From Muricea muricata (Eukaryota; Cnidaria; Anthozoa; Malacalcyonacea; Plexauridae): a stretch of 64,000 nucleotides of DNA. The position numbers and the translations under genes are program-made. Below the pieces are notes generated by a model that saw only the letters and a program-made list of their open reading frames with translations, was not told where the DNA came from and searched no databases. Position 1 is the first letter of the stretch; each line of letters begins with the position of its first letter. The stretch covers positions 30,392,421-30,456,420 of the forward strand of contig OY979716.1 in the NCBI GenBank assembly GCA_963855995.1, read 5' to 3'. Of this stretch, positions 11,519-21,620 are shown in pieces.

Positions 11519-12134
11519 AACACGAGTGTAAAATGTTCAATATATGCAAGTCTCTTGCCTTCCATTATATTTACTGCTAATTCTTGTGATTCTGCTATTT
11601 CATCAGGTAGTGCAATTCTAGCTCTCGATGGTGTAGCAATTTGAATGTCTAAGAAAAACATACTTTAATCTACACATTGCAAGATATAGCTATTGACAGG
11701 TAAAAATATGCAAATTTTCTTGCCTTCCATAACGGCTAAATCCCTTTGCACATTTCAGGAGCGTCGTGATTGTATTTCATTCCTTTTATCAAGTTCAGCT
11801 CTAGAATGAACATCGCAAATTCCAAGTAATGTGCAGTTTTAAAAATATGTAATGAAACACGATAATTATAACTTTAAACAATATATACCTTCTACGATAC
11901 TCTAAAGAAAGCAAGTGTGCGGCGAAGTCATTGTCGCTAGAATTTTCATATCCAGCAACGATTTTTGCCTCCTTCCACGACTCAAACATTTGAAGTGACA
12001 AATAAATACGCTTATGGCGACTATTCCACGTTCTTTGTGCTGAGGTACACCCATCGTGTTTTCTTTTTCGCCCAGAGTTATCGCGCCTGCCGCCATGTGA
12101 ATCACTCAGAGTGGCCGCCATCTTTGTTTTTGAA

Positions 12135-12176
12135 CTTGAAAAACTACAGGTACAAAACTGTAGTTTTTCAAGTTTA
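12135..12176. repeat. 16-bp-arm hairpin just upstream of a Kolobok-type first exon
   Basis: ACTTGAAAAACTACAG and its perfect reverse complement CTGTAGTTTTTCAAGT are separated by a few bases. It lies immediately 5' of the start codon (12121, minus strand) of the Kolobok-type pseudogene. It could be a remnant terminal palindrome of that element or a structured 5' leader. Confidence 0.55.
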
Positions 12177-12205
12177 TCTATGCACAGAAGAGATGTGCAG
12201 TGAAC

Positions 12206-12728
12206 TATGAAGCGTTATTAGGGTCATAATTCAAATGGTAATTCTATTGTGCTAACCCTCATTTTATGTTTACTTTTTATCAAACAACATATTCATTTTA
12301 AGGAACAACATTTCATTTTGAATAATACAATTCCATTTTGAATAACATAATTCCATTTTGAATAACACAATTTCATTTTGAATAACACAATTCCATTTTA
12401 AATAACACAATTCCATTTTAAAGAACAACATTTCATTTTGAATAACATAATTCCATTTTAAATAACAATTCCATTTTGTGTAACACAATTCCATTTTAAA
12501 GAACAACATTTCATTTTGAATAACATAATTCCATTTTGAATAACACAATTCCATTTTGAATAACACAATGTCATTTTGAATAACATAATTCCATTTTGAA
12601 TAAATTATCACCAAATTATGTTTGGAATGTACCAGACCATAAGAAACGAAGGCACAGGAAGGTTTGTCTTAATTTATGAAAATTCATGCAGCGATTACAT
12701 GTGGTTGTTTTTCGTCTAATATGGCGGA
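12206..12728. repeat. left TIR of the IS3EU-like element with 20-bp minisatellite
   Basis: Matches 20252-20753 in reverse complement. It contains an array at about 12290-12605 of a 20-bp unit (AATAACACAATTCCATTTTG and variants such as AATAACATAATTCCATTTTG), about 15 copies. Then comes a non-repetitive part that reaches the start codon ATGGCGGA at 12721. The repeat therefore carries the promoter and first codons of the HECT-like gene. Confidence 0.85.
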
Positions 12729-15700
12729 CAATACTACTCCAAATGCTGACAGAAATGCTGCTCAAAACACTACAAATGGCGAAGGAAATTCCCAAGGAGC
12801 TATACAATTACTACAACAGGCAACGATGTTACTTTCGTCACCGGCATCGAGTAGCAGTCCTCGTCAAGAGACAAATACAGCTGTACAGCCATGCACAAAT
12901 GCGTCTACGACCTGCAGCCTCACACCGACATCGAGCCTCAGGCCATCAACACCGTCTTTACATGGCGCACAATCCGTTCTACAAAATTTGAGGACGATAT
13001 TTTCGCCTTAAGCACGAGCAACTGTGTCACGGGCATCGGCATATCAACGTGCACAACGGCCTAAATTGTCGTATAAACCGTACTACCCTGCTAAAGAAAC
13101 GTGGACCCACGATTTTTTTTGCCTTGGTAAATGTGCACAAAACTGCGCACCTTCCAGATCAGACAAAATCGCCTTACAAAATTGTGGGCTTGGTAGGAGA
13201 AAAATATGTTTCTCATCGAAGGCAAACTATTCAAAGTTGGAAAATTGTTTGAAGTATATCCTAAGTTATCGGATGGAGGCGGATTTCAAATTTTACGGAC
13301 AGGGGCTGGTGGACATAGCAGCAGTCTCTCTGTTATTTCACCACCCCCCAATGGCTATTCTGTCCCTTTCTTGAGGGATGAATCAGGCCTTGGCCAAGCA
13401 CTAGCCTACATAAGGCCACTTCAACTTGATCTTGATACAATTGTGCACACTGTGGTAAGTCAATAGTAATTTTAAAAGTATTTGTAAAGCAGTCATTTGT
13501 TACGTTATAAGCTTACAGTCGAGTACTACTCAAATTCATTGATTAAGTAAGCATTATAAATTATATACGAATGACAAATAGTAAATAAGTATGTGAATAA
13601 TAAAAAATATGGAATTAATTGGGTACTTGATGGATGGAAAAATATTCTGGACTGTTAGACCCACAACTAGCATTTTTGGGTTGTTTTTTCCCCCCAAATA
13701 TCCTTAACTTGCAATGGAAATATGGGGAAAGAGTGGCAATTGTTAATAAAGATATACATGTAGAACATTCTTAAGAAAGCGTCAAATATATGTTTCTGCC
13801 AAAAAGACATCAATATGACATCTGGGGGGGGGGGTGACTGAAACCCAGCTATACAAAATGTTTTTAGGCATATATGTATACGCCTAAAAACATTTTGTAT
13901 AGCTGGGTTTCAGTCACGTGATACGTTTAGCGCTTGGTGGTCAACTCCAAATGGAACACAGTTATTGGGAGAAGTTAAATATTTGCCATAAATATCAACC
14001 TTGTGTTTGGTAGCACAATATGTGCAAAGTTGACCACCAAGCGTTTTCCTATGTTAAAGTATTGAGTGAAACCCTTCTATATTGGTCGAATATAATAATA
14101 TCTATACCTCTTAAATTTAAAGTGTGGAAATATAGTCATCCAAATTATCTGCTTCTGGAGCCAGTCATCTTAGGTTTTGGGGTTGTAAAAGGTGTCATAT
14201 TGACATCTTTTTGGCAGTAACATGTCTTTGACCTTTCCCTCACTATTCTAGCTATTCACATTTTTTGCTGGGCTTGCTGCTGATCAAAGTGATTAAATAT
14301 CTAGTATGCAGCTACTTAACATCAAAACTAGTTACCAGTCTTCTTAATTACATCATCAACATGTTTGAACTTTACATCTTGCAAGGCTGCCTAATTAGTA
14401 TACACTAGAGAATGACAGATATTGATTTTTGTGTATAGTTCTTGATGGAAACAGTTGTTTCTATTTCCTGCTGTAAATACTCTGATCTCTCCAGCTGCAT
14501 GTTTCTTTCTAACAGAATTAAAATGATCTCAATGATCTCAATGATGTTCAATAAGTGGAGTGCATTAATTGTGGGGACAAGATTGCAATGTTGATGTGGG
14601 AGCAACATGTGACTAGCTGTTATGCTAGGCAATCAATAGAAAGTGATGAATCTACACAGGTAATTACTTCAACAGGAGGTGCTATTTTAATTTCTGTCTG
14701 TTTATTCATTTGTTTCTATGCCAAGAGATAATGAATGGATTTTCATTAAGGCAATGGCAAAGATAAGATAAGATAAGAATGGTTTGTTGACATGTTAATG
14801 TCTAATAGACCTAATTGTCTTTTTGCAGTTCTGCATTCAGGAAAGATTGCTAGACAGAATAATTTAAATGTAAAAGAAAGGCCATTAAGTTAAACTACAA
14901 TGATCAGTAAGGTCCATTCATTAAATTCTATGTCTGCCCAATGAAAATGTTGCTATATAAAAGTATATTTAGTGAAATAGTTTTGGGGGTGTTGCTCAAT
15001 TTTGGCCAAAACATGACCAAAATTTTAAAGTTTGAATGAAATGTATAGATTAAATATTTTTACATTTATATAATACTTACTATGTAGTAACAAAAAATTC
15101 ACTTTTTCTCAGTTTTTATGCCACTGTAGGTCAAAGAGTTGGCAACAGTAGAGTGCACATCAGTTAATGGTAATGTTTATAAAAATGTGTCATATGTAAC
15201 AGCTTTACACTAACCCAAGTCATTTTGTTGTTCATATGTTTCACCATGCATGACTGTTGTTAAAATTTGTTGTGTAAATGTCTACTATGTAGCAGTAGAC
15301 TGCATAGGCCATCGTTCTCTGATATAGCCATATGTTGTGAATAGAAGACTACCCCTTTGTTTCTGTCCTGAATATGTTGTGTTTTGGCTGCGATGACTCC
15401 TTAAAAGAAATAATTTGGAAATTATGAAAATTTGAGAAAGTTTGTCCTATCTAAACAATGCGACATAATATACGTAAATAACTGGTCAGATGTACACACA
15501 CTAATTATATTCATTTGAAAACTGAAAGTTTAAGAAACATAAAACATTTTCCCTGTTGATATCCAGTTATATCAACACAAGTGAAACTGGAAAAAACGAG
15601 AAAGGTGTTGCGGTTTGATATGGGAATAAATAGTGCTTCAATACCGATTGAAAAGAAGCAAGAATTAGTCATGGGTGTTGTAAAACACACTATGATTAGT

Positions 15701-16248
15701 TCAGTCGCTGAAGAAATCTGTAGCTTTACCGAAGGTCTATCTTTGTTCGGTGTTCTTGATTTACTCAAACAGTATCCGGAAAGTGCCGTGGAAGAGCTCA
15801 CGTATTGTGGTATAACTGCAGACAAAATCCTAAATGCATTTTGTCCATCGTTCTCTGAGAAAGGATCGAATGACGCGAGCAAGAAGAAACGATTATGTTT
15901 AACCTAAATCAGTTTCTGAAGAAGTGTGAGAGCGGTTCTGTTACAAAGACAGTAATTGACATCGAAGCACTGGAAAGAGATGGCGTTGTATCCGAAGTTA
16001 CCCATACGCTAGGACTCAGAGACGTTTTTCAGTTTTTAAGTGGGTCACGATTTCTTCCCACCTGGGGAATGGAAGTAGAGATCGAATTCTTACATGGAGT
16101 ACCGCGGGGACAAAAAGTAAAAGCAAACACGTGTGGTGTTATTTTTTCTATTCCAGTCAACCAGAGGTATACAAGTGATGACTCAAACGTTTTCACCTGC
16201 AATTTCGGGGATGATATTTTTTATTCCCCTGGTTACGGCTGTGTTTAA
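12721..16248 (+). pseudogene. HECT-like E3 ligase gene of the IS3EU-like element
   Basis: Start chosen at ATG 12721 (MAD...), the first codons inside the TIR; an upstream in-frame ATG at 12676 adds 15 residues. The N-terminal region is Ser/Thr/Gln-rich. A conserved block follows at 13024-13450 with YPAKETWTHDFFCL, KICFS, DGGGFQILR, GYSVPFLRDESGLGQALAYIRPLQ. A small zinc finger sits in an exon ending at 14659 (CINCGDKI...HVTSC). The HECT-type end is at 15560-16248: SVAEEICSFTEGLSLFGV, LGLRDVFQFLSGSRFLP, KANTCGVIFSIPV and FGDDIFYSPGYG. The Cys in ANTCG fits the catalytic HECT cysteine. Breaks: a frameshift near 13120 in a T-run and one near 15890, where the C-terminal frame changes. HECT enzymes form a thioester with ubiquitin; why a transposon carries one is unknown. 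Confidence 0.62.
13796..14217. mobile_element. palindromic MITE, 422 bp, with internal hairpins
   Basis: Ends CTGCCAAAAAGACATCAATA and the reverse complement TATTGACATCTTTTTGGCAG. Inside is an 82-bp near-perfect hairpin (13835-13916, arms TGACTGAAACCCAGC...) and a second inverted pair (CGCTTGGTGGTCAACT near 13932, AGTTGACCACCAAGCG near 14026). It lies in an intron-like gap of the HECT-like gene. Confidence 0.65.
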
Positions 16249-16401
16249 TACACATTTGCCGACAAACAGAAACAGATAGTTATTTATGACAGGAGCCAAA
16301 AAAAGGCTAATTTGATGCAACTGATGACATCAGCATGCGAAAAATAACTTATCTGTCACTTTTATTATGGTATATCGACATATGATTGAATATATATCGT
16401 A

Positions 16402-16844
16402 GGCTTGGGTGGTTCGGAGCAAAAACCGAAAACCGTATGGAAAAAATGGGGGGAGGAAATCGCCGCCCCCCCCCCCCCCCCCGAAAAACCTGATTTTTTC
16501 ACACACAATGAAAAAAATCCTCTTTAAGTTACCAAGGTCCGTTTCCTTTCAAGCATAATGCTAAAAAATATCTTGTCAAATTTTTTTTATAATTAACAGG
16601 AGATAATAACGAACTTTAGCAACGCTAAATGTGCCGCGAGTATTGGGAGATGTCATCTAAAAACGTTAAACTGTATTTTTGGATGTTAATTTACTCCATT
16701 TTGCTTCAATATTAGCGAATTTCAAACATTTTTCTGCTTTTCTTGGTTTTTCGGGTTTTTATGTTTTTTGTCTGGAAAAAAATCGAGTGAATCGATTTTT
16801 TAAAAAATTGATTTTTTTCGGTATATCAATAAACCACCCAAACC
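16402..16844. mobile_element. MITE, 443 bp, probable TA duplication
   Basis: Imperfect TIRs GGCTTGGGTGGTT and AACCACCCAAACC flanked by TA on both sides. The interior has a long C-run and AAATCGATTTTTT-type tracts. It lies between the convergent 3' ends of the HECT-like and integrase genes. Confidence 0.55.
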
Positions 16845-17865
16845 TAATATACTAGTGGCAGTAGACATTGTGTTACTCATTCACATTTATGTAATTAGCT
16901 TAGTTTTGTTGCAAGGAAAGAAAGGACATCCAAATATATATCAACGCCATTACACTCACTGTCACGTAATGGGTCAATTTGTTGTTTCAACAGTGAACTG
17001 TCTTCATCACTTAGTGGTACACTGGTGACTGGAACGTCAAGACCATCTGGGAGTAGATTCAAATCGCCTTCACATGGGACTGGGCCATCCCAATCAACAC
17101 CATAGTACTGTTCATCTTCCTATTTTTGACAAAAAATAACTTACTTGAATACAAAAATAATTTTTAAAAAATAGATACTCATTTTTAAAAAATATTGTAC
17201 ACGAATGTGTATAATCGTCTAAAACTCACCTGAGTCCACAGTTTGTCAAGGGCCCTGTTGTTATTGGTCATTGCCCCCCTAATCCAAAGTTGTAAAGGAG
17301 ACTTCCCTCTTTCGGTGCTAATAGGTGCTCTGCTGTGACCTCTTGAGAATATTATCAAATTCTGATTGATGCGTGGTATATATGTATAATGGAGTGCAAA
17401 CAACTGCACTTCATCTGTTGGGTCAAGTATACCACACTGCTCCATATCATAGAACAAATAGTAGAACACATGGACACAACCAGAGAACATGTCACGCCAA
17501 AGGCGTTCAATTCTCTAGTTGTGGAAGCTTCTCCCAGCAATATGGCTACCCCTACCTAGGCCATGCAGGGTGGCTTAGCATGAACATAGCAACTTCCATG
17601 TTCTCTCCACCTTTATCCGATCGTACTCTCGATGGCAGACCAAATTGTTGAACAGCTTGCTGAAAACACTCCAAAACAGTGGATGCCTTGTTATTAGTGG
17701 AACATTTTAAATAAACAATCATCCTAGAATACCCATCGATGCCACCGTGAATAATAAAGCGCCACCTACAAAAATCAGATCATATTACTATAGTTTTGGT
17801 TTTAACAGTTAGTAATAGTATTGTTATAAAAAACTGTATGCAAAAAAGATTAATATGATTTTTAA

Positions 17866-17911
17866 ATCCGATTTTTAAATCCGATTTTTAAAACCGATTT
17901 TTAAAACCGAT
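17866..17911. repeat. short tandem repeat
   Basis: About four copies of a 15-16-base unit CCGATTTTTAAA(A/T), directly before the 5' junction of the LINE. Confidence 0.6.
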
Positions 17912-17914
17912 GAT

Positions 17915-19460
17915 AGACAAAAATGCGAGAATTACCGTCCAATATCGATTTTACCTATTATAAGTAAAATCTTTGAGCGTTCTGTGTTCAACCAACTATA
18001 CAATTTTCTAAATGAAAACTCTCTGCTGTCTAAATATCAATTTGGCTTTCGGCCAAAGAACTCAACTCTGTCAGCACTAATACAAATGTGTGATGCCTGG
18101 CATGCAAGTATGGATTGTGGCGATGTGAGTGCCGTACTTTTTCTTGATATTCGGAAAGCATTTGATTCAATTAGTCATAATATTTTACTACGCAAAATGG
18201 AAGAACAATTTGGAGTTTCAAATGTTGAATTAAAATGGTTTGCATCTTACATTTCTAATAGGGAACAGACGTGTTTTGTCAATGGCACGATGTCAACATC
18301 TAAAAAAATAGTCTGTGGAGTTCCCCAGGGATTTATTTTGGGACCTTTACTTTTTTACTTTATATCAATGATCTCCTCGACAGCCTTCATGACACAACCT
18401 CATGCTTGTATGCTGATGATACTCAGATATTTGCATCTGCTAAGGACTCTGAGGAACTTACCTCTAATTTGAATAATGATTTAAATAACATTAATCACTG
18501 GCTAATAAGTAACAAATTGCAGCATCACCCTTCTAAAACCAAGTATATGTACGTGGCATCAAAACATAATCTTAATAAGATCAACGACGATACCCCTGTA
18601 ATGTTAAATGGCCAACCGATTCCCAGAATACACTCAATCCCTTGTCTGGGTGTTACACTTGATGAAACACTCAGTTGGGAAGAACATATTGAAGCAATTT
18701 GTAAAAAGGTCGGTGCAGGTATAGGAATGTTAAAACGCATTAAGCCCTTTGTCCCAGCACAGATGTTACAACCAATTTACAGTGCTTTGATACAACCTTA
18801 TTTTGATTACTGCTCTCCCCTTTGGGATACTTGTAACAAGACATTAAAAGATAAATTACAAAAGTATCAAAATAGAGCAGCGAGAATTATTGCCGGCGCT
18901 AGCTATGAGATCAGGTCTGCTGACGTACTTCAAGCCCTTGAATGGGAAGACTTAGAATCCAGAAGAATTATAACCAAAGCCACTTTAATGTATAAAATTT
19001 TGAACGACTATAGTGCTCCGAATTTGAAAAAGTTATTTAAGAGAAGGAATTCCTTACAAACTTCTTACGCCCTCAAAAATTCTCAAAATGATTTAGACCT
19101 ACCAAAGCCTAGACGTGAATTCCTAAAAAAAGCTTCAAGTATAGTGGCTCTAGACTCTGGAACAATCTCTCGCTTGAAGCTAAGGAAGCTCAATCAATTT
19201 GCTTGTTCAAAGACTTTGTAAGATCAACTAATAATCTGTTAGATTGAATAAATCCTTATTGTAACTATTAATATTTAGCCGGATCACACCAACTTTTTGT
19301 AAATATGCATGCTATTTATTTTTTCTTCTTTCTTTCCTTTTCTGTCCTTTTGTAAATATCTTCCTTGATTCTTTTTTTAATTGTTTGACGCCCCTTGTGG
19401 AAACCAACTATTTTGTTGACAAGGCTAGCGTCAGTAAATAAAGTTTTACATACATACATG
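17915..19460 (+). mobile_element. 5'-truncated CR1/L2-type LINE
   Basis: It holds only the reverse transcriptase half and the 3' end. The 3' end has a stem-loop (GACGCCCCTTGTGG...ACAAGGCTAGCGTC), an AATAAA and a tail of ACAT repeats rather than poly(A), typical of CR1/L2-like LINEs. It is inserted in the first intron of the integrase pseudogene, in the opposite orientation to that gene. Confidence 0.8.
17927..19221 (+). pseudogene. non-LTR reverse transcriptase, truncated, one frameshift
   Basis: Reading starts at the conserved NYRPISILPIISKIFE. Then come FGFRPKNST, FLDIRKAFDS (first catalytic Asp), GVPQGFILGPLLF, then YADDTQIF (catalytic YADD), SKTKYM, LGVTLDETLSW and the C-terminal DYCSPLWD region. 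There is no endonuclease domain because the copy is 5' truncated. A single-base frameshift in the T-run near 18345-18358 separates GPLLF from the frame carrying YADD. In active members this enzyme copies LINE RNA at the target site. Confidence 0.85.
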
Positions 19461-20251
19461 ACTCATTTTGGAATAGGTTTGTAAGTATAAATATTACATT
19501 TTAATTTCAGCAAATACATATTAATTATTCATGCGGGTTTTGTTTTTGGGACACCCAGTACATTGTAGAAGGCCTAATCCCTGATGAGCTTATGATTGCC
19601 GTCAATATGCCATAATGCTAAAGATCCCGGAACTTGATACATTCTTCTTCGTACTGTTCGAATTTCAATAGCTCTCAAAAATACACCGTTAGGGTCCACC
19701 CTCCTCATACTCTCCCTGACACGTTGCTGTTGGACTCTATGACCGGCAGTGTGCAAAAACCCCGTGATTCTTCTGTATCCAGAATTTGGAAAATCGTTCA
19801 AGCTGTGTAAGACTATTCGGTCTAGTTGCTCGTCCGTTAAGTCAGAGTATTTTGCTCTAACAGATGATCCAAATTCCAGAACCCTTCTTTTGACCGTTCT
19901 TTCACTGAGGCAATCTCGCTCGATGTAAAGTTTTGGTCCAAGAAGAACTCGATTTGTTCTCGCGTAATTTGGCAGCGAGGTCTACCACGATTACCATTTG
20001 AATGAGCTGCAACGTCGTAGAACACGGGACGGGTGTACTCTTGCAGACATATAATTTCTCTAGCTCTTTGGATAAGCCGCAACAAATCTCTACCAAAAGG
20101 CAGTACATCTACGTACCGTACGACGATAGTGCAAAGGTAATCAAGGCGAAAATGTACAAAATCTCGTCCATTCTCGCCACCTTGCTGCAATACAGAGATT
20201 ATTTGACCGATATACCTTTCCAATTCTGATTCAAGCGTATGTTCTCTAATA

Positions 20252-20753
20252 TCCGCCATATTAGACGAAAAACAACCACATGTAATCGCTGCATGAATTT
20301 TCATAAATTAAGACAAGCCCTCGTGTGCCTTCGTTCCTTATGGTCTGCGTACATTCCAAACATAATTTGATGATAATTTATTCAAAATGGAATTATGTTA
20401 TTCAAAATGAAATTGTGTTATTCAAAATGAAATTGTGTTATTCAAAATGAAATTGTGTTATTCAAAATGGATTTGTGTTATTCAAAATGGAATTGTGTTA
20501 TTCAAAATGGAATTATGTTATTCAAAATGAAATGTTCTTTAAAATGGAATTGTGTTATTTAAAATGGAATTGTGTTATTCAAAATGGAATTGTGTTATTC
20601 AAAATGAAATTGTGTTATTCAAAATGGAATTATGTTATTCAAAATGGAATTGTGTTATTCAAAATGAAATGTTGTTTGATAAAAAGTAAACATAACATGA
20701 GTGTTAGCACAATAGAATTACCATTTGAATTATGACCCTAATAACGCTTCATA
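20252..20753. repeat. right TIR of the IS3EU-like element with 20-bp minisatellite
   Basis: Reverse complement of the left TIR. The array at about 20385-20675 uses the unit TTCAAAATGGAATTGTGTTA and differs in copy number from the left array. The inner end includes the minus-strand start codon of the integrase gene (ATG at 20259). Identity ends two or three codons into both genes. Confidence 0.85.
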
Positions 20754-20805
20754 GTGAACGACACTGCTTCTTTAATACTATGAGTGCATTATTATATGAT
20801 TTCTT

Positions 20806-21560
20806 ACCATGACATTAAGAAATTTTCCAGCTCTTCATCCATTAGGTCGGCCTATAGAGAGAAGGATTGGTTAATGTACGTTTGTTGTAACAATTGAAAC
20901 GGACAGAACGTAAAACTGTTTACAAATTTTATACATGTAGGGAATTTGTACTTACTAGGATTTCGTCCAGTCGCCTTGAAAAATTGTCCCCATCCTCGCT
21001 GGAGGAGGGGCTTTCGGCTGGGCGAATAATTACAGGACTATTTTGACACCACATAGGGTCCCTGTTGCTAAGTTCATACTAAAAGTATAAAAAATACATG
21101 TAAACAAACAAACAAAAAATGTTGCGAAAGCGGTTTTTTCGTACGAATTATTTACGTACCTGACTTTCGCTGAAGTAGACCCTAAGGCCTACTTCAGCTA
21201 CTGTTTTCACGTACTGCTCCTGCTGCTGTTGCTCTTGCTGTTTCTGTATAGGGTTTGAAACGAAAAATTTTTTGAAGGTTTTTATATGGTTAGGAAACAA
21301 CTACAAAAAGTTAATACTTACCGCTTTTTCCGCAAAAAAATCCGCCGCTAACCACGGCGCCTTATTTTCTGCGTACCGCATGAATTCGCTGTTCGTTTTA
21401 TTTATCTCGTTCACTTTTTTACGGTACCTTTGCTGATAAGCGGCATGCCGTGCCTTTCCATGGCTAAAGTGACTTTGGCCCTGTTTGAACTTGAACTTGC
21501 TTTCAAAATTCCCACCAAAAATTTAAGTGTGCTTCCACTATTGTTTTCATATTTTCGTTA
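20806..21560 (-). CDS. unrecognised multi-exon gene, partial
   Basis: Four minus-strand exons with consistent GT/AG borders: about 21530-21322 (KFKFKQGQSHFSHGKARHAAY, then YRKKVNEINKTNSEFM), about 21245-21160 (Gln-rich, QQEQQQQEQYVKTVAEVGL), about 21062-20957 (RDPMWCQNSPVIIRPAES, acidic) and about 20852-20806 (ADLMDEELENFLMS). No start codon is visible in the first exon and no stop in the last; the IS3EU-like element is inserted in the following intron at 20754. Charged, probably soluble. It is divergent from the virus-like genes that start at 21621. I do not recognise the family. Confidence 0.35.
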
Positions 21561-21620
21561 TTTGTGTATTTAATTACTTGCGTTTGTGCTGTGTATTTAT
21601 TTTGGCTTTAAGTATTCGCG

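Larger units (their letters stand above)
2611..12121 (-). pseudogene. degraded Kolobok-type transposase, split by a Tc1-like element
   Basis: Read from 12121 downward. Exon 1 (12121-11889) has the basic start RRDNSGRKRKHDG and a region typical of this family (RIYLSLQMFESWKEAK). Several acidic exons follow at about 11650, 11011, 10750, 10640, 10480 and 10290. The catalytic exon (about 9863-9080) includes GGDGQCDSPEFSAKY, VTDAS and a cysteine-rich part. The next exons carry SLDVWHKSKSIKKCL (about 8950-8878), HIVKHFWRC (about 8270) and LLHHVCNEHE...FDRWDKDF (about 8070-7880). The C-terminal part (YNDFSYRAYKARKQLASID, then SRKYNPRTRQWDVKV) lies at 7620-7571 and 3005-2611, with the Tc1-like element between. 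Breaks: an in-frame TAG near 9697, a TAG just after EHE near 8015, a probable stop near 10435, and a frameshift near 2905-2915. Family knowledge: Kolobok transposases are DDE enzymes that insert at TTAA. I found no TIR pair for this copy. Confidence 0.65.
16895..20259 (-). pseudogene. IS3EU-like integrase-type DDE transposase
   Basis: Exon 1 (20259 to about 19575) starts MAD inside the TIR. It contains GNRGRPRCQITREQIEFFLD (a helix-turn-helix lead-in), PNSGYRRITGFL, QQQRVRESMRRVDPNG and the first catalytic Asp in ALWHIDGNHKL. Exon 2 (about 17766-17230) has [19 protein letters not shown], the second Asp in VRSDKGGEN, and the Glu in [13 protein letters not shown]. Exon 3 (17119-16895) is an acidic tail (EDEQYYGVDWDGP). 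Breaks: a frameshift near 19915, a frameshift after SHPAWPR near 17560, a TAG directly before RIERLW (normally Gln), and a first-intron donor that reads GG instead of GT (compare the other copy at 30768). A LINE occupies intron 1. The enzyme would cut and join element ends, making 6-bp duplications. Confidence 0.78.
12206..20753. mobile_element. IS3EU-like transposon, 8.5 kb, 6-bp duplication GTGAAC
   Basis: The ends are inverted copies: 12206 reads TATGAAGCGTTATTAGGG and 20753 reads the same on the minus strand. GTGAAC is duplicated at 12200-12205 and 20754-20759. The inverted repeats are about 500 bp and each includes a 20-bp minisatellite. Two genes converge: a HECT-like gene on + and an integrase-type DDE transposase on -. 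A 6-bp duplication with an IS3-like DDE core is what I know for IS3EU elements. Two MITEs (13796-14217 and 16402-16844) and a LINE (about 17915-19460) are nested inside. Both resident genes have frameshifts, so this copy is inactive. Confidence 0.85.

Noticed and set aside
12290-12605. Regular 20-bp repeats that could suggest a CRISPR array
   Set aside because: The units are head-to-tail without unique spacers and are mirrored in the other TIR; this is a minisatellite in a eukaryotic transposon.
12270-12614. Open frame of 114 codons on the minus strand over the minisatellite (and its counterpart at 20475-20735)
   Set aside because: The frame stays open only because the 20-bp unit lacks stops over three registers; the peptide is a low-complexity repeat of WNYVIQN/CYSKWN type.
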